Origin: WLMZ01 sp031367435
GTDB taxonomy: Bacteria; Actinomycetota; Acidimicrobiia; Acidimicrobiales; Ilumatobacteraceae
Reading direction: 5' to 3'
Length of the DNA: 16,730 nucleotides
NCBI GenBank assembly: GCA_031367435.1
Contig: JANLPV010000201.1
Location: 1-16,730, forward strand
Each line of letters begins with the position of its first letter. Position 1 is the stretch's first letter. Made by a program: the position numbers and the translations under genes. Under the pieces are notes generated by a model, which did no database searches, was not told where the DNA came from, and saw nothing but the letters and a program-made list of their open reading frames with translations. This document shows, piece by piece, positions 1-7,132 of the stretch.

Positions 1-1009
1 GCAGATCGTTCCCCGGTCACCTATTCCGATCATTGCCGACATTCACCACCAGTACCGGATGGCACTGGCTGCGTTGGAAGCCGGAGTGCACGGACTTCGC
101 TTGAACCCGGGCAACATCCGCAAGCCTGAGCACATCAAGGCGGTGGCCGCTGAGGCGAGAGACCGTAATGTGCCGATCCGTATCGGCGTGAACGGCGGCT
201 CGCTCGATCCAGCGTTGTACGAGAAGTGGGGCGGCATCACGCCCGAGGCGATGGTCGAGTCAGCGCTGCAGGAGCTTGCCTATTTCCAAGAGGTCGATTT
301 CGACCTGGTGAAAATCAGCGTCAAGGCGTCGAACGTGCCGCTCATGGTCGAGGCGTATCGTCAGCTCAGTGAGGCCACCGACGTGCCATTGCATCTCGGT
401 GTCACCGAGGCCGGTCCGCCGCCGGCTGGGCTGGTAAAAGCCACCGCCGGTATTTCCACGCTGTTGCTCGAAGGCATCGGCGACACGATTCGTTACAGCC
501 TCACGGCAGATCCAGTCGAAGAAGCTCGTGCCGGTCGGCAACTACTCGAAGCACTTGGTCTCCGTGAGCGAAAGAATGTCGACCTCATTGCCTGCCCGAG
601 CTGCGGGCGAGCCGAGATCGATGTCATCGATGTCGCTCGGCGCGCAATGGAGGCCTTCGGAGATCGAAAGATTCCTCTGCAGGTGGCCGTCATGGGTTGC
701 GTCGTCAACGGTCCCGGCGAGGCGCGCGAGGCAGATATCGGTATTGCGGCGGGCAACAAACGTGGTCATCTCTTTGTGAAGGGCCGCAATGTGGCCGTCG
801 TGCCCGAGAGTGAGATGGTCGAAGCGCTCGTTGAGTGGGCCGAGTTCATTCATGAGCACGGCACCGAAGCTGCCATCAGTCGAGTCGACACCACCTTGGC
901 CGAGCGTGAGGCCGCCAAGGATCGCGCTCAGCTGCTCGACGAGAAGGGCTCCGACGCGAATCACTCGCATGACAAGATCGTGGAGATTCGCAAGAAGGTT
1001 CAGTCGTGA
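1..1009 (+). CDS. ispG: 4-hydroxy-3-methylbut-2-enyl diphosphate synthase (flavodoxin), 5'-truncated by the window edge
   Basis: IspG (GcpE) is the iron-sulfur enzyme of the MEP pathway. It reductively opens methylerythritol cyclodiphosphate to HMBPP for isoprenoid synthesis in the cytosol. The frame is open from base 2, so the real start lies to the left of the window. The first visible residues, PIPIIADIHHQYRMAL, match the conserved IspG TIM-barrel segment. The [4Fe-4S] ligands are visible: CPSCGR with cysteine codons at 593-595 and 602-604, and a third cysteine at 698-700 inside MGCVVNGPGEAREADIG, which also carries the conserved acidic residue. The C-terminal tail (about 45 residues after the cluster domain) is charged and rich in Ala, Glu and Lys, and longer than I would expect for the core enzyme. 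The stop overlaps the next gene's GTG start (GTGA), which suggests coupled translation. Identity is very secure; only the N-terminus is missing. Confidence 0.97.
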   Translation, partial: QIVPRSPIPIIADIHHQYRMALAALEAGVHGLRLNPGNIRKPEHIKAVAAEARDRNVPIRIGVNGGSLDPALYEKWGGITPEAMVESALQELAYFQEVDFDLVKISVKASNVPLMVEAYRQLSEATDVPLHLGVTEAGPPPAGLVKATAGISTLLLEGIGDTIRYSLTADPVEEARAGRQLLEALGLRERKNVDLIACPSCGRAEIDVIDVARRAMEAFGDRKIPLQVAVMGCVVNGPGEAREADIGIAAGNKRGHLFVKGRNVAVVPESEMVEALVEWAEFIHEHGTEAAISRVDTTLAEREAAKDRAQLLDEKGSDANHSHDKIVEIRKKVQS

Positions 1010-1779
1010 CTGATTCGCCGTTGGCGCGTCATCTTCCGTTGCACGAGTTCGATCCATCACCCGACGCAGTCATCAATCCATCAATCCATTTTCCACAGCT
1101 CGGCTTCCCTGAGCGTGCGCTGATGTGCTGGTTTGGCGATGTCGTGAAGGTGCGCACCGAAGGTCTTGTGGCTGTTCACCATGTTCCGTTCGAGCATGGC
1201 GATCATCCCATTTGCGTGATCTCACACAAGGGTGTCGAGGTTGCCCTCGTCAGTCCTGGCGTTGGTGCGCCGGCTGCGGTCGCCTCGATGGAGGTGGTGA
1301 TCTCGCTCGGTGCCACGAAGATCATTGGTTGTGGGGGTGCGGGCATCGTTCGTGCGGGCTTCGACGTCGGTCATGTCATCGTGCCGACCGGCGCGATTCG
1401 CGACGAAGGCACCAGCTATCACTATGCGCCAGCCGATGTCGCCGTGGTTCCACACCCGCGCGGGCTTGCGGCCATCGACGACGTGCTTACCGAAGCGGGC
1501 GTGCCGCACGACCGAGGACTGACCTGGACAACGGATGCGTTCTTTCGCGAGACGGCAGCCAAGGTGGCTCGCCGCCGCGCTCAGGGGTGCATCACTGTGG
1601 AGATGGAAGCTTCGGCGATGTTCGCGGCTGCCGCATTTCGTGGCGTCGTCTACGCGCAGTTGCTGTACGCCGGTGACGACGTCAGCGCCAACGAATGGGA
1701 CCATCGGCACTGGGAAAAGCAGCAGGGTGCGCGCGATCGTCTGCTCGATCTCGCGCTCGACGCAGTGGTTCGGTTGTAA
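1006..1779 (+). CDS. Nucleoside phosphorylase family protein (PNP/UDP phosphorylase fold)
   Basis: This 257-residue protein belongs to the PNP_UDP_1 family. Members cleave a nucleoside with phosphate, or hydrolyse related N-glycosides, releasing base and (phospho)ribose. Family marks are a phosphate-site segment around SPGVGAPAAVASMEVVISLGA (residues 83-103), the glycine-rich IIGCGGAGIV (107-115), TTDAFFRE (175-182), the ribose-binding VEMEAS (198-203) and GDDVS (223-227). The arrangement resembles uridine-phosphorylase-like members more than trimeric PNPs, but the base specificity cannot be read from sequence. The GTG start at 1006 is chosen because it makes a 4-bp GTGA overlap with the ispG stop and leaves a typical family length. 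Pairing with ispG is odd metabolically; it could simply be an operon of convenience. The gene converges on manA with a 22-bp gap. Alternatives are a methylthioadenosine or futalosine nucleosidase-like enzyme. Confidence 0.88.
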   Translation: MTDSPLARHLPLHEFDPSPDAVINPSIHFPQLGFPERALMCWFGDVVKVRTEGLVAVHHVPFEHGDHPICVISHKGVEVALVSPGVGAPAAVASMEVVISLGATKIIGCGGAGIVRAGFDVGHVIVPTGAIRDEGTSYHYAPADVAVVPHPRGLAAIDDVLTEAGVPHDRGLTWTTDAFFRETAAKVARRRAQGCITVEMEASAMFAAAAFRGVVYAQLLYAGDDVSANEWDHRHWEKQQGARDRLLDLALDAVVRL

Positions 1780-1801
1780 CTCGGTCGACGGCGCCCACGG
1801 C

Positions 1802-2857
1802 CTACATCGTCGTACCGACGCGACACACCGTTGCCGTGCCGACGAGCTCCACGTGTTCGCCATCCACGGCCAGCGCGCACCGGCCACGGGCTATGCCAAG
1901 CGTCTCGCCACGGGTGCACAGCAAGAGCTCGGGCCCCTCGGCGTCGAAGCTGACACTGCCGTCGATTTCATACATCGTGAATCGGAACTCAGGTGTCGGT
2001 ACCCGATATTGCAGGCCGCCATCGCGGGTCGAGGTTGGGCGGGAAACGGGATCGCGAAGCGGGGTGGCGTCAAGTACGCGTAACACCTCGTCGACGTCGA
2101 CATGCTTATGCGTGAGACCGCAGCGCACGACGTTGTCAGAATTGGCCATCACCTCGATTCCGGCACCACCGAGATATGCATGCAGGTTTCCTGCGCCGAG
2201 GTAGATGGCTTCTCCGGGTTCCAGAGCAACGTAGTTGAGGAGCAGCACGATCGCGGCCGAAGAGTCGCCAGGATGGAGTTGACTCAGTTTGGTGAGCCAC
2301 CGACAGCGTGGATCGTTGTGATGTGCAGCGGCATCGAGCAGCGGCGCGAGCGGCGGGCGTTCACGAAGCAACATCGATATCGCGCTCGCTGCGCCTCCGG
2401 CGGCGAGACTGGCGCGCAGCGCGGACGTGGCCGGACCGATCTCGGCAAGCAGATGGTCTGTGGGTTCGAGCGGAGCTACCCCGCACACGGCCTCGAACGG
2501 AGTCAGCGCACACAGCATCTCGGGCTTGTGGAACGGATCGCGGTATGTGCGCTGTGGCGCGTCGAGGGGGATACCTGCGGCGTTCTCACGTGCAAACCCT
2601 GCGGCGGCCTGCTCGGTGGAAGGATGCACTTGCAACGACAACGGATCAGCCGCGGCGAGCACCTTGAGCAGATAGGGCAGAGGGCCGACAACCGACTCGA
2701 GCGTACGGCCGTCGGTGAGCCGACTCGGCCCACCGGCGTTGGTGCCGAACCAGAGCTCGGCTTGCGGATTACCGTCGGGCGCACGCCCGAGGAGGTGGGG
2801 GATCTCATTGAGATCACCCCACGGGTAGTGCTGGATGACGCCGTCGAGCAGTTGCAT
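1802..2857 (-). CDS. manA: Mannose-6-phosphate isomerase, class I
   Basis: This 351-residue protein is a type I phosphomannose isomerase, a Zn enzyme of the cupin fold that interconverts fructose-6-phosphate and mannose-6-phosphate to feed GDP-mannose and cell-envelope glycans. All expected metal ligands are visible: Gln76 and His78 in LSLQVHPS, Glu113 in HKPEM, and His226 in AGNLHAYL. The catalytic arginine is probably Arg245 in NVVRCGLTHKHVD. The N-terminus (MQLLDGVIQHYPWGD) is the usual start of the family, which supports the ATG at 2857. It lies 25 bp downstream of nucS on the same strand and probably shares its transcript. No strong Shine-Dalgarno is present; the only candidate, AAGAG, is part of a small inverted repeat just upstream (2860-2878). 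Function is confident. Confidence 0.95.
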   Translation of the reverse strand: MQLLDGVIQHYPWGDLNEIPHLLGRAPDGNPQAELWFGTNAGGPSRLTDGRTLESVVGPLPYLLKVLAAADPLSLQVHPSTEQAAAGFARENAAGIPLDAPQRTYRDPFHKPEMLCALTPFEAVCGVAPLEPTDHLLAEIGPATSALRASLAAGGAASAISMLLRERPPLAPLLDAAAHHNDPRCRWLTKLSQLHPGDSSAAIVLLLNYVALEPGEAIYLGAGNLHAYLGGAGIEVMANSDNVVRCGLTHKHVDVDEVLRVLDATPLRDPVSRPTSTRDGGLQYRVPTPEFRFTMYEIDGSVSFDAEGPELLLCTRGETLGIARGRCALAVDGEHVELVGTATVCRVGTTM

Positions 2858-2859
2858 GT

Positions 2860-2878
2860 TGCTCTTGACGATAGAGCA
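2860..2878 (-). repeat. Inverted repeat in the nucS-manA gap
   Basis: TGCTCT and AGAGCA are exact inverted 6-mers separated by 7 nt, placed 2 nt upstream of the manA start on the minus strand. In RNA this could form a small hairpin that includes the only purine-rich ribosome-binding candidate (AAGAG). A stem this short could be chance; a role in tuning manA translation is inference. Confidence 0.35.
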
Positions 2879-2882
2879 CCGG

Positions 2883-3542
2883 CTAGAAGAGTGTCAGGTC
2901 GTCTCGTTTGAGACCGCGTAGTTCGTCGTAGTCGATTTCGACCCAACGAAAGCCACGCGCCTCGGCGAGCACCTTTGCCTGAGGCTTCACGACTTGTGCA
3001 ACGAAGAGTCCGCGTACCTGACCGAGCGAGGAATCGAGGTGTAACCGTTCGATGTAGCGCGCCAGTTGTTCCACCCCATCGATGTCGCCGCGTCGCTTAA
3101 CTTCGATCGCAACGACCTGACCGCTCTTGTCACGACAGACGAGGTCGATTGGTCCGATGGCCGTTGGGTATTCGCGGCGCACCAGCACCAACCCCGGCTC
3201 GATCGAGTCGGGTGATTCAGCGAGGAGTACCTGCAGGTGGGCCTCGACGCCATCCTTTTGCAAGCCCGGGTCGTCACCGAGTTCGTGCGCGGCTTCGTGC
3301 AGCACTTCGATGAGGTTGATCACGAGCTGTTCGCCTTTCGGGTTGGCCACGATCCAATGGTCGCCGTTGTCGGAGATCGTGTTGGGCGCATTCATCCAGT
3401 TGAGTGGTTTGTACGCGCCGCCGTCAGCATGAATGGCCACGCAGCCATCGGCCTTCACCATGATCAATCGAATTGCCTCGGGCAGATGTGCGCTGAGGCG
3501 CCCGTTGTAGTCGACGGTGCAGCGAGCAATCACAAGGCGCAT
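2883..3542 (-). CDS. nucS: Endonuclease NucS, non-canonical mismatch repair
   Basis: NucS (EndoMS) is the mismatch-specific endonuclease that replaces MutS/MutL in most Actinobacteria and in some Archaea; it cuts both strands at mismatches. The 219-residue length and the start MRLVIARCTVDYNGRLSAHL are typical of actinobacterial NucS. The C-terminal RecB-like nuclease core is visible as GPIDLV (Asp133), VVAIEVKRRG (Glu147, Lys149) and a following Gln in VEQLARY (Gln159). The last residues, DDLTLF, fit the sliding-clamp-binding tail of the family. It is followed by manA with a 25-bp gap and preceded by a repeat-containing 111-bp gap after the ubiB-like gene. There is no Shine-Dalgarno before the ATG. 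A TAGTCT box lies 9 nt upstream, so a leaderless or nearly leaderless transcript is likely. This gene is a strong pointer to an actinobacterial host. Confidence 0.96.
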   Translation of the reverse strand: MRLVIARCTVDYNGRLSAHLPEAIRLIMVKADGCVAIHADGGAYKPLNWMNAPNTISDNGDHWIVANPKGEQLVINLIEVLHEAAHELGDDPGLQKDGVEAHLQVLLAESPDSIEPGLVLVRREYPTAIGPIDLVCRDKSGQVVAIEVKRRGDIDGVEQLARYIERLHLDSSLGQVRGLFVAQVVKPQAKVLAEARGFRWVEIDYDELRGLKRDDLTLF

Positions 3543-3551
3543 GAGACGATC

Positions 3552-3579
3552 AGACTACGGGAACAGGACTGGCCGGCAA
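3552..3579 (-). promoter_or_regulatory. Predicted nucS promoter
   Basis: On the minus strand TTGCCG (3579-3574) and TAGTCT (3557-3552) are separated by 16 bp and sit 9 bp before the nucS ATG. The -10 fits the actinobacterial TAnnnT pattern. The implied transcription start is at or within a few bases of the start codon, consistent with the missing Shine-Dalgarno. The assignment is motif reading only. Confidence 0.4.
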
Positions 3580-3663
3580 GAACAGGGGTCGGCAACAGAG
3601 GTCAGCGACAACAGGGGTCAGCAACAACGGTCAACGACTCGGGTCAGCAACGGTCAACGACTC
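3560..3663. repeat. Degenerate short tandem repeats between nucS and the ubiB-like gene
   Basis: Read on the minus strand, this patch is a run of variants of a roughly 15-bp motif: GTTGACCGTTGCTGACCC, CTGTTGTCGCTGACC, TCTGTTGCCGACCC and CTGTTCTTGCCGGCC. The two longest neighbours, 3615-3640 and 3641-3663 on the plus strand, are the same sequence except for one extra AAC trinucleotide. The array runs into the ubiB-like gene, whose final Val-Ser-Arg-stop codons lie at and just beyond the outermost copy. It fills the 111-bp gap and ends about where the nucS -35 would be. It looks like slippage-derived sequence; a regulatory role is not shown. Confidence 0.75.
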
Positions 3664-5267
3664 ACGTGATCGCGCATTCGCTTCTGGATGAGTTCCCGGC
3701 GAGCTTGTAGATCGCGGTAGGTAAGCGAGTCGGCCGTTGGCTCGAGACCAAAGCCCGCTTTGACGCTGTCGAGGTTGATTTCCATTGCGGCGGCATCGAC
3801 GCCGAGCTCTCGACCGAGGCGCTCGCCATGACGCTCGGCGAACAGCATTGAGATGTTCGCGATCTCGCCAAGGATGTCGAGGTTGGGGGCAAGGCGCGCA
3901 ATTGCGCCGTCGAGGAACACCATGTTTTTCACATAGAGCATGAGCTCTTTCGGTAAACGCGCGCCGTAGCCAAGGAGTGCCTTCACCACGCGCTGCACCT
4001 CTTTCACCAGTTCGTCGCCGGTGAGTGTGGTGGGATCGATGGTTGGCTGATCGAGGTGCAGATCGCGGATCACGGCGTCGAGATCGGTGTCGTGTGGCAA
4101 CGCCCCGAGATCGCGTAGAGCTGCCACCTGACCGCGAACGTCGTTGGTGGTGGCACCGAGCATGAGCCGCAAAAACGCGAGACGACGATCGTCGCTCAAT
4201 CGCCCGACGATGCCAAAGTCGAGCAGCGCAGTTCGCCCATCTTCGAGCACAAACATGTTGCCCCCGTGGAGATCGCCGTGGAAGAGACCTTCGATCATCG
4301 CTCCTTCCATGAACGCGATCATGCCGGTGCGAATCACGGCCTCGGTATCGATACCAGCATCAGTCATGCCGACGACGTCATCGAAGTTGAAACCTGACAC
4401 GCGCTCCATCACCAACACGCGTCGAGTGACGAGCGTTGGATGCGGCCGGGGAACGACATAGCCGTCTTGCTTGAGATCTTTGAGAACTCGTGCCATATCG
4501 AGCATGTTCGCGGCTTCCATCCGAAAGTCGAGTTCCTCGACGATGGTCTCGGCGAACAGTTCAACCAGCGCCGGAGGATTGGCCAACGCAGCGATGGGGA
4601 TGCGACCGACCAGGTGCGGCGCGAGCCACGCCATCACGCGCAGGTCGCGACGCACAAGTGTGCTCACCGACGGACGTTGCACCTTGACCACGACCTGTTC
4701 GCCGGTGAGCAAGGTAGCGGCATGCACCTGTGCAATCGATGCGGCAGCGAGCGGCTTGGTATCGAAGAACGAAAAGAGGTCTTCGATACGCGCGCCGAGA
4801 TCAGTCTCTACCGTGAGCCGCACGTCTTCCCATGATTCGGCGGCCACTTGATCTCGACAGAGTTTGAACTCGCTGACGAGTTCGGCGGGAAAAAGACCCT
4901 CACCGCTCGAAATGATCTGGCCGAGCTTGATGTAGGTGGGTCCGAGTTGCTCGGCGGCCTTGCGTAAACGCCGTGAGATTTCCGTTCGGCTGACCTCGGC
5001 CGACGCGTAGCGGCCACGTCGCTTGCGGATGATCCATGGCAACAGTGCTCGCCCGAGGTGCGTGGCTACGGTGACGACGCGCGTGCCGGGTGGAACCCTT
5101 GATGGGCGTGTCAGCGCGGGCACCTCGGCCTGGGCGGCGTGGCGCAATTTATCCGCGAGAGGTAGCCACCTGACCGCCGCTCGATCGAGTACCCATGGTG
5201 CAGCGTCGGTGAACGCGCCCCAGGCCAAGTCGTCAGAGATCGGTTCGTTCGCCACCGCTTTTGCCAT
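3654..5267 (-). CDS. AarF/UbiB (ABC1/ADCK) family atypical kinase
   Basis: This 537-residue protein belongs to the UbiB/ABC1 protein-kinase-like family, whose members support quinone and lipid metabolism by a poorly defined ATPase/kinase activity. The signature KxGQ motif is KLGQ (114-117). The Ala-rich loop replacing the Gly-rich loop is AAASIAQVH (174-182), the ATP-binding lysine is Lys195 in VVVKVQRP, the catalytic loop is HGDLHGGNMF (330-339, Asp332, Asn337), and the metal-binding motif is DFG (350-352). I do not see the clear C-terminal membrane helices of classical UbiB. The frame stays open upstream to 5669, but that extension lies inside the divergent oxidoreductase gene. ATG 5267 is preferred, with ATG 5318 as an alternative; neither has a convincing Shine-Dalgarno. 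The C-terminal codons merge into a short-repeat patch. The family is certain; the exact role is not. Confidence 0.93.
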   Translation of the reverse strand: MAKAVANEPISDDLAWGAFTDAAPWVLDRAAVRWLPLADKLRHAAQAEVPALTRPSRVPPGTRVVTVATHLGRALLPWIIRKRRGRYASAEVSRTEISRRLRKAAEQLGPTYIKLGQIISSGEGLFPAELVSEFKLCRDQVAAESWEDVRLTVETDLGARIEDLFSFFDTKPLAAASIAQVHAATLLTGEQVVVKVQRPSVSTLVRRDLRVMAWLAPHLVGRIPIAALANPPALVELFAETIVEELDFRMEAANMLDMARVLKDLKQDGYVVPRPHPTLVTRRVLVMERVSGFNFDDVVGMTDAGIDTEAVIRTGMIAFMEGAMIEGLFHGDLHGGNMFVLEDGRTALLDFGIVGRLSDDRRLAFLRLMLGATTNDVRGQVAALRDLGALPHDTDLDAVIRDLHLDQPTIDPTTLTGDELVKEVQRVVKALLGYGARLPKELMLYVKNMVFLDGAIARLAPNLDILGEIANISMLFAERHGERLGRELGVDAAAMEINLDSVKAGFGLEPTADSLTYRDLQARRELIQKRMRDHVSR

Positions 5268-5396
5268 GTCGCTAGTCTGCCGCGCGGCCGTGCAGTTGGC
5301 GTCGCGACTGCCGGACATCTCGTCCAGAGTTTCGGTGCCCACCGTCACACCAACACGCGGTCTGCTTTGCAATCCACGCCTGCGGCAACCACGAAC

Positions 5397-5402
5397 TAAG
5401 GT
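5397..5402 (+). promoter_or_regulatory. Candidate -10 box for the catabolic cluster
   Basis: TAAGGT ends 9 nt before the ATG of the first oxidoreductase gene and matches TAnnnT. No Shine-Dalgarno precedes that ATG, so a near-leaderless transcript is plausible. No good -35 is visible. The 144-bp divergent gap 5268-5411 must hold promoters for both the cluster and the ubiB-like gene; I see no clear operator palindrome there. Confidence 0.3.
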
Positions 5403-5411
5403 CGCCGACAT

Positions 5412-6464
5412 ATGAAGTTCAGTTTTGCGATCAACCTCGAGCGGATGGATCCACACATCGACATGCGCGAGGTCAGCGCGCATACCCTCGAGATGGTGCA
5501 GATGGCCGACGATGCCGGCTTCGAAGTTGCGTGGGTGGCCGAACACCACGCAATAGAGATGACGATCGCACCAGGCCCATTCCAGCTTCTTGCTTGGTGG
5601 GCGGCGCACACCAAGAACATTCGACTGGGCACCGCCGTTGCAGTCGCGGCCTACTGGCACCCGATTCATCTCGCGGGCGAGGCGGCGTTGCTTGATCTGC
5701 TGTCAGACGGACGCCTCGAGCTCGGGCTTGGTCGTGGCGCCTATCAACGTGAATACAACCGCATGTACCCCGGACTCGATGGCCCGCTTGCATCCAAACA
5801 CCTTCGCGAAATCCTTCCGGCGGTCCGCGCGTTATGGGCTGGCGATTACGCACACGACGGAGAATGCTGGTCGTTTCCAACGTCGACGTCGTGTCCGAAG
5901 CCAGTTCAGACCGAGGTACCAATCTGGATTGCGGCGCGCGATCCAGACACATACGACTGGGCGGTCGCGAACGGTTGCAACATCATGTGCTGGCCGCTCA
6001 CCCGACCATTCGCGGAGCTCGAAGCGTACGTTGGGCGAATGAGCGAAGCGCTGGCCAAGTCTCCCGGTACGCCACGACCGAAGATGACCGCAATGCGGTA
6101 TAGCGCGGTGTGGGCCGATGCGGCGGACGCCGACGTCTACGTCCGGTCGGTGCAGCGCCAGGCGGGCCAATTCGAAAACCTCTTCAAGGAACTCGGCAGC
6201 GTCGACAATGGTTTTGCGGAAAATGTCGACCTCGCCCAACTTGGGCACCGCGCGGAGTACGAACCCGCGACACTGATTGAGAACCTCATGTTCGGCACGC
6301 CTGATGAGGTGATCGCCAAGCTCCGAACGTACGACGCACTCGGCGTCGATTTCTTGTACTGCGCGAGCTACGGAGCACCGATCGAGGCGCAAAAGCGTTC
6401 GCTGCAGATGTTCATCGACCATGTGATGCCGGCGTTCGCGGACGACACTCCGGAGAACATCTGA
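5412..6464 (+). CDS. LLM-class (luciferase-like) flavin-dependent monooxygenase/oxidoreductase
   Basis: This 350-residue protein is a bacterial-luciferase-like TIM-barrel oxidoreductase; members use reduced FMN or F420 to oxygenate or reduce organic substrates. Family marks are the first strand MKFSFAINLE, AGFEVAWVAEHHAIEMTIAPGP (residues 35-56), the strand NIRLGTAVAVAAYWHPIHLAGEAALLDLLSDGRLELGLGRG (70-110), and the C-terminal FGTPDEVIAKL typical of the family. The extended N-terminal EHH segment resembles FMN-dependent members of alkanal/RutA type rather than small F420 reductases, but the cofactor is not proven. It is the first gene of a six-gene set and its TGA overlaps the next ATG by one base (TGATG). 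It probably performs the opening oxygenation of the pathway. There is no flavin reductase in the window, so reduced flavin would have to come from elsewhere. Confidence 0.92.
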   Translation: MKFSFAINLERMDPHIDMREVSAHTLEMVQMADDAGFEVAWVAEHHAIEMTIAPGPFQLLAWWAAHTKNIRLGTAVAVAAYWHPIHLAGEAALLDLLSDGRLELGLGRGAYQREYNRMYPGLDGPLASKHLREILPAVRALWAGDYAHDGECWSFPTSTSCPKPVQTEVPIWIAARDPDTYDWAVANGCNIMCWPLTRPFAELEAYVGRMSEALAKSPGTPRPKMTAMRYSAVWADAADADVYVRSVQRQAGQFENLFKELGSVDNGFAENVDLAQLGHRAEYEPATLIENLMFGTPDEVIAKLRTYDALGVDFLYCASYGAPIEAQKRSLQMFIDHVMPAFADDTPENI

Positions 6465-7132
6465 TGGCTGGCGAGATCCGCAAGATTGTGCGTTATGTGG
6501 AGGACATCCACATCGAGGGTGGCCGACCCGGCGGACCTGTACGCATGGCAGCTGTTGCGGCCGTAATGGCAAACCCGTGGGCGGGTCGCGGATTTGTCGA
6601 GAACCTTCGTCCTGAGATCATGGCGATCGCGCCGGGATTGGGCCGAACGTTGGTTGATGCCTTACTCGAACTCTGCGGTGGCGGTGACGCAGTCGAGGCA
6701 TATGGCAAAGCCGCGGTGGTTGGTACCAATGGTGAGATCGAACATGCTTCGGCGCTCATTCATACGCTTCGCTTCGGCAACGTGTTTCGCGAGGCGGTCG
6801 GCGGAAGCGCGTACTTGAGCTTCACCAACATGCGCGGTGCGCCGGGTAGCGCGATCTCGATTCCGATGATGCACAAGATCGACGAAGGGCTCCGCTCGCA
6901 CTACCTCACCCATACGTTCACCGTTGCCGATGCCCCTGCCCCGGACGAACTCGTGGTGGCCATCGGGGCGGCAACGGGAGGCCGGTTGCATCCGCGTATC
7001 GGAAACCGGTACATCGATATCGAGGAGATGGCCGGCGAGCAGCAAGACCGCAAACAGCAGAACGGTGATCAGCAAGACGGCGATCAGACCGGCGACGATC
7101 AGCAAGACGGCGATCAGACCGGCGACGAATGA
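6464..7132 (+). CDS. PF06684 (DUF1185) 'amino acid synthesis' family protein with repetitive acidic tail
   Basis: The first 190 or so residues of this 222-residue protein match the PF06684 family: GEIRKIVRYVEDIHIEGGRP at the start, AAVAAVMANPWAGRGFVENL, a central AAVVGTNGEIEHASALIHT, and RGAPGSAISIPMMHK. As I recall, the one solved family structure is a variant of the Bacillus chorismate mutase fold; no reaction is established. Family proteins usually end near the IGNRYIDI region. Here about 30 extra residues follow, made of Gln, Asp and Gly (QQDGDQTGD repeated), encoded by a perfect tandem duplication. The ATG overlaps the previous stop and GGAGA sits just upstream. The last codons overlap the hydrolase start (ATGA). 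Its place between a monooxygenase and a hydrolase suggests handling of a reactive intermediate. Confidence 0.88.
   Translation: MAGEIRKIVRYVEDIHIEGGRPGGPVRMAAVAAVMANPWAGRGFVENLRPEIMAIAPGLGRTLVDALLELCGGGDAVEAYGKAAVVGTNGEIEHASALIHTLRFGNVFREAVGGSAYLSFTNMRGAPGSAISIPMMHKIDEGLRSHYLTHTFTVADAPAPDELVVAIGAATGGRLHPRIGNRYIDIEEMAGEQQDRKQQNGDQQDGDQTGDDQQDGDQTGDE
7067..7126 (+). repeat. Perfect 30-bp tandem duplication in the PF06684 gene tail
   Basis: Units 7067-7096 and 7097-7126 are identical, and each starts GATCAGCAAGACGGC. Each unit is itself two related 15-bp halves that both begin GATCAG. One unit encodes DQQDGDQTGD, so copy-number change keeps the frame. Upstream codons (EQQDRKQQNG) look like older, decayed copies. 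The array ends one codon before the stop and abuts the next gene's start. Confidence 0.95.

Noticed and set aside
2102..2911. Plus-strand open frame opposite manA
   Set aside because: No recognisable motif; manA on the other strand has all Zn ligands and the correct length.
3560..3663. CRISPR-like array
   Set aside because: Units are short, degenerate and contiguous with no spacers of constant length, and no cas gene is nearby.
5268..5669. N-terminal extension of the ubiB-like gene by 134 codons
   Set aside because: It overlaps the first luciferase-like gene antisense, shows no domain, and would erase the divergent promoter region.
6645..6656. LexA-box-like GAAC-GTTG-GTTG
   Set aside because: One base off the core and lacking the flanking palindrome, it sits inside the PF06684 coding region with no promoter nearby.
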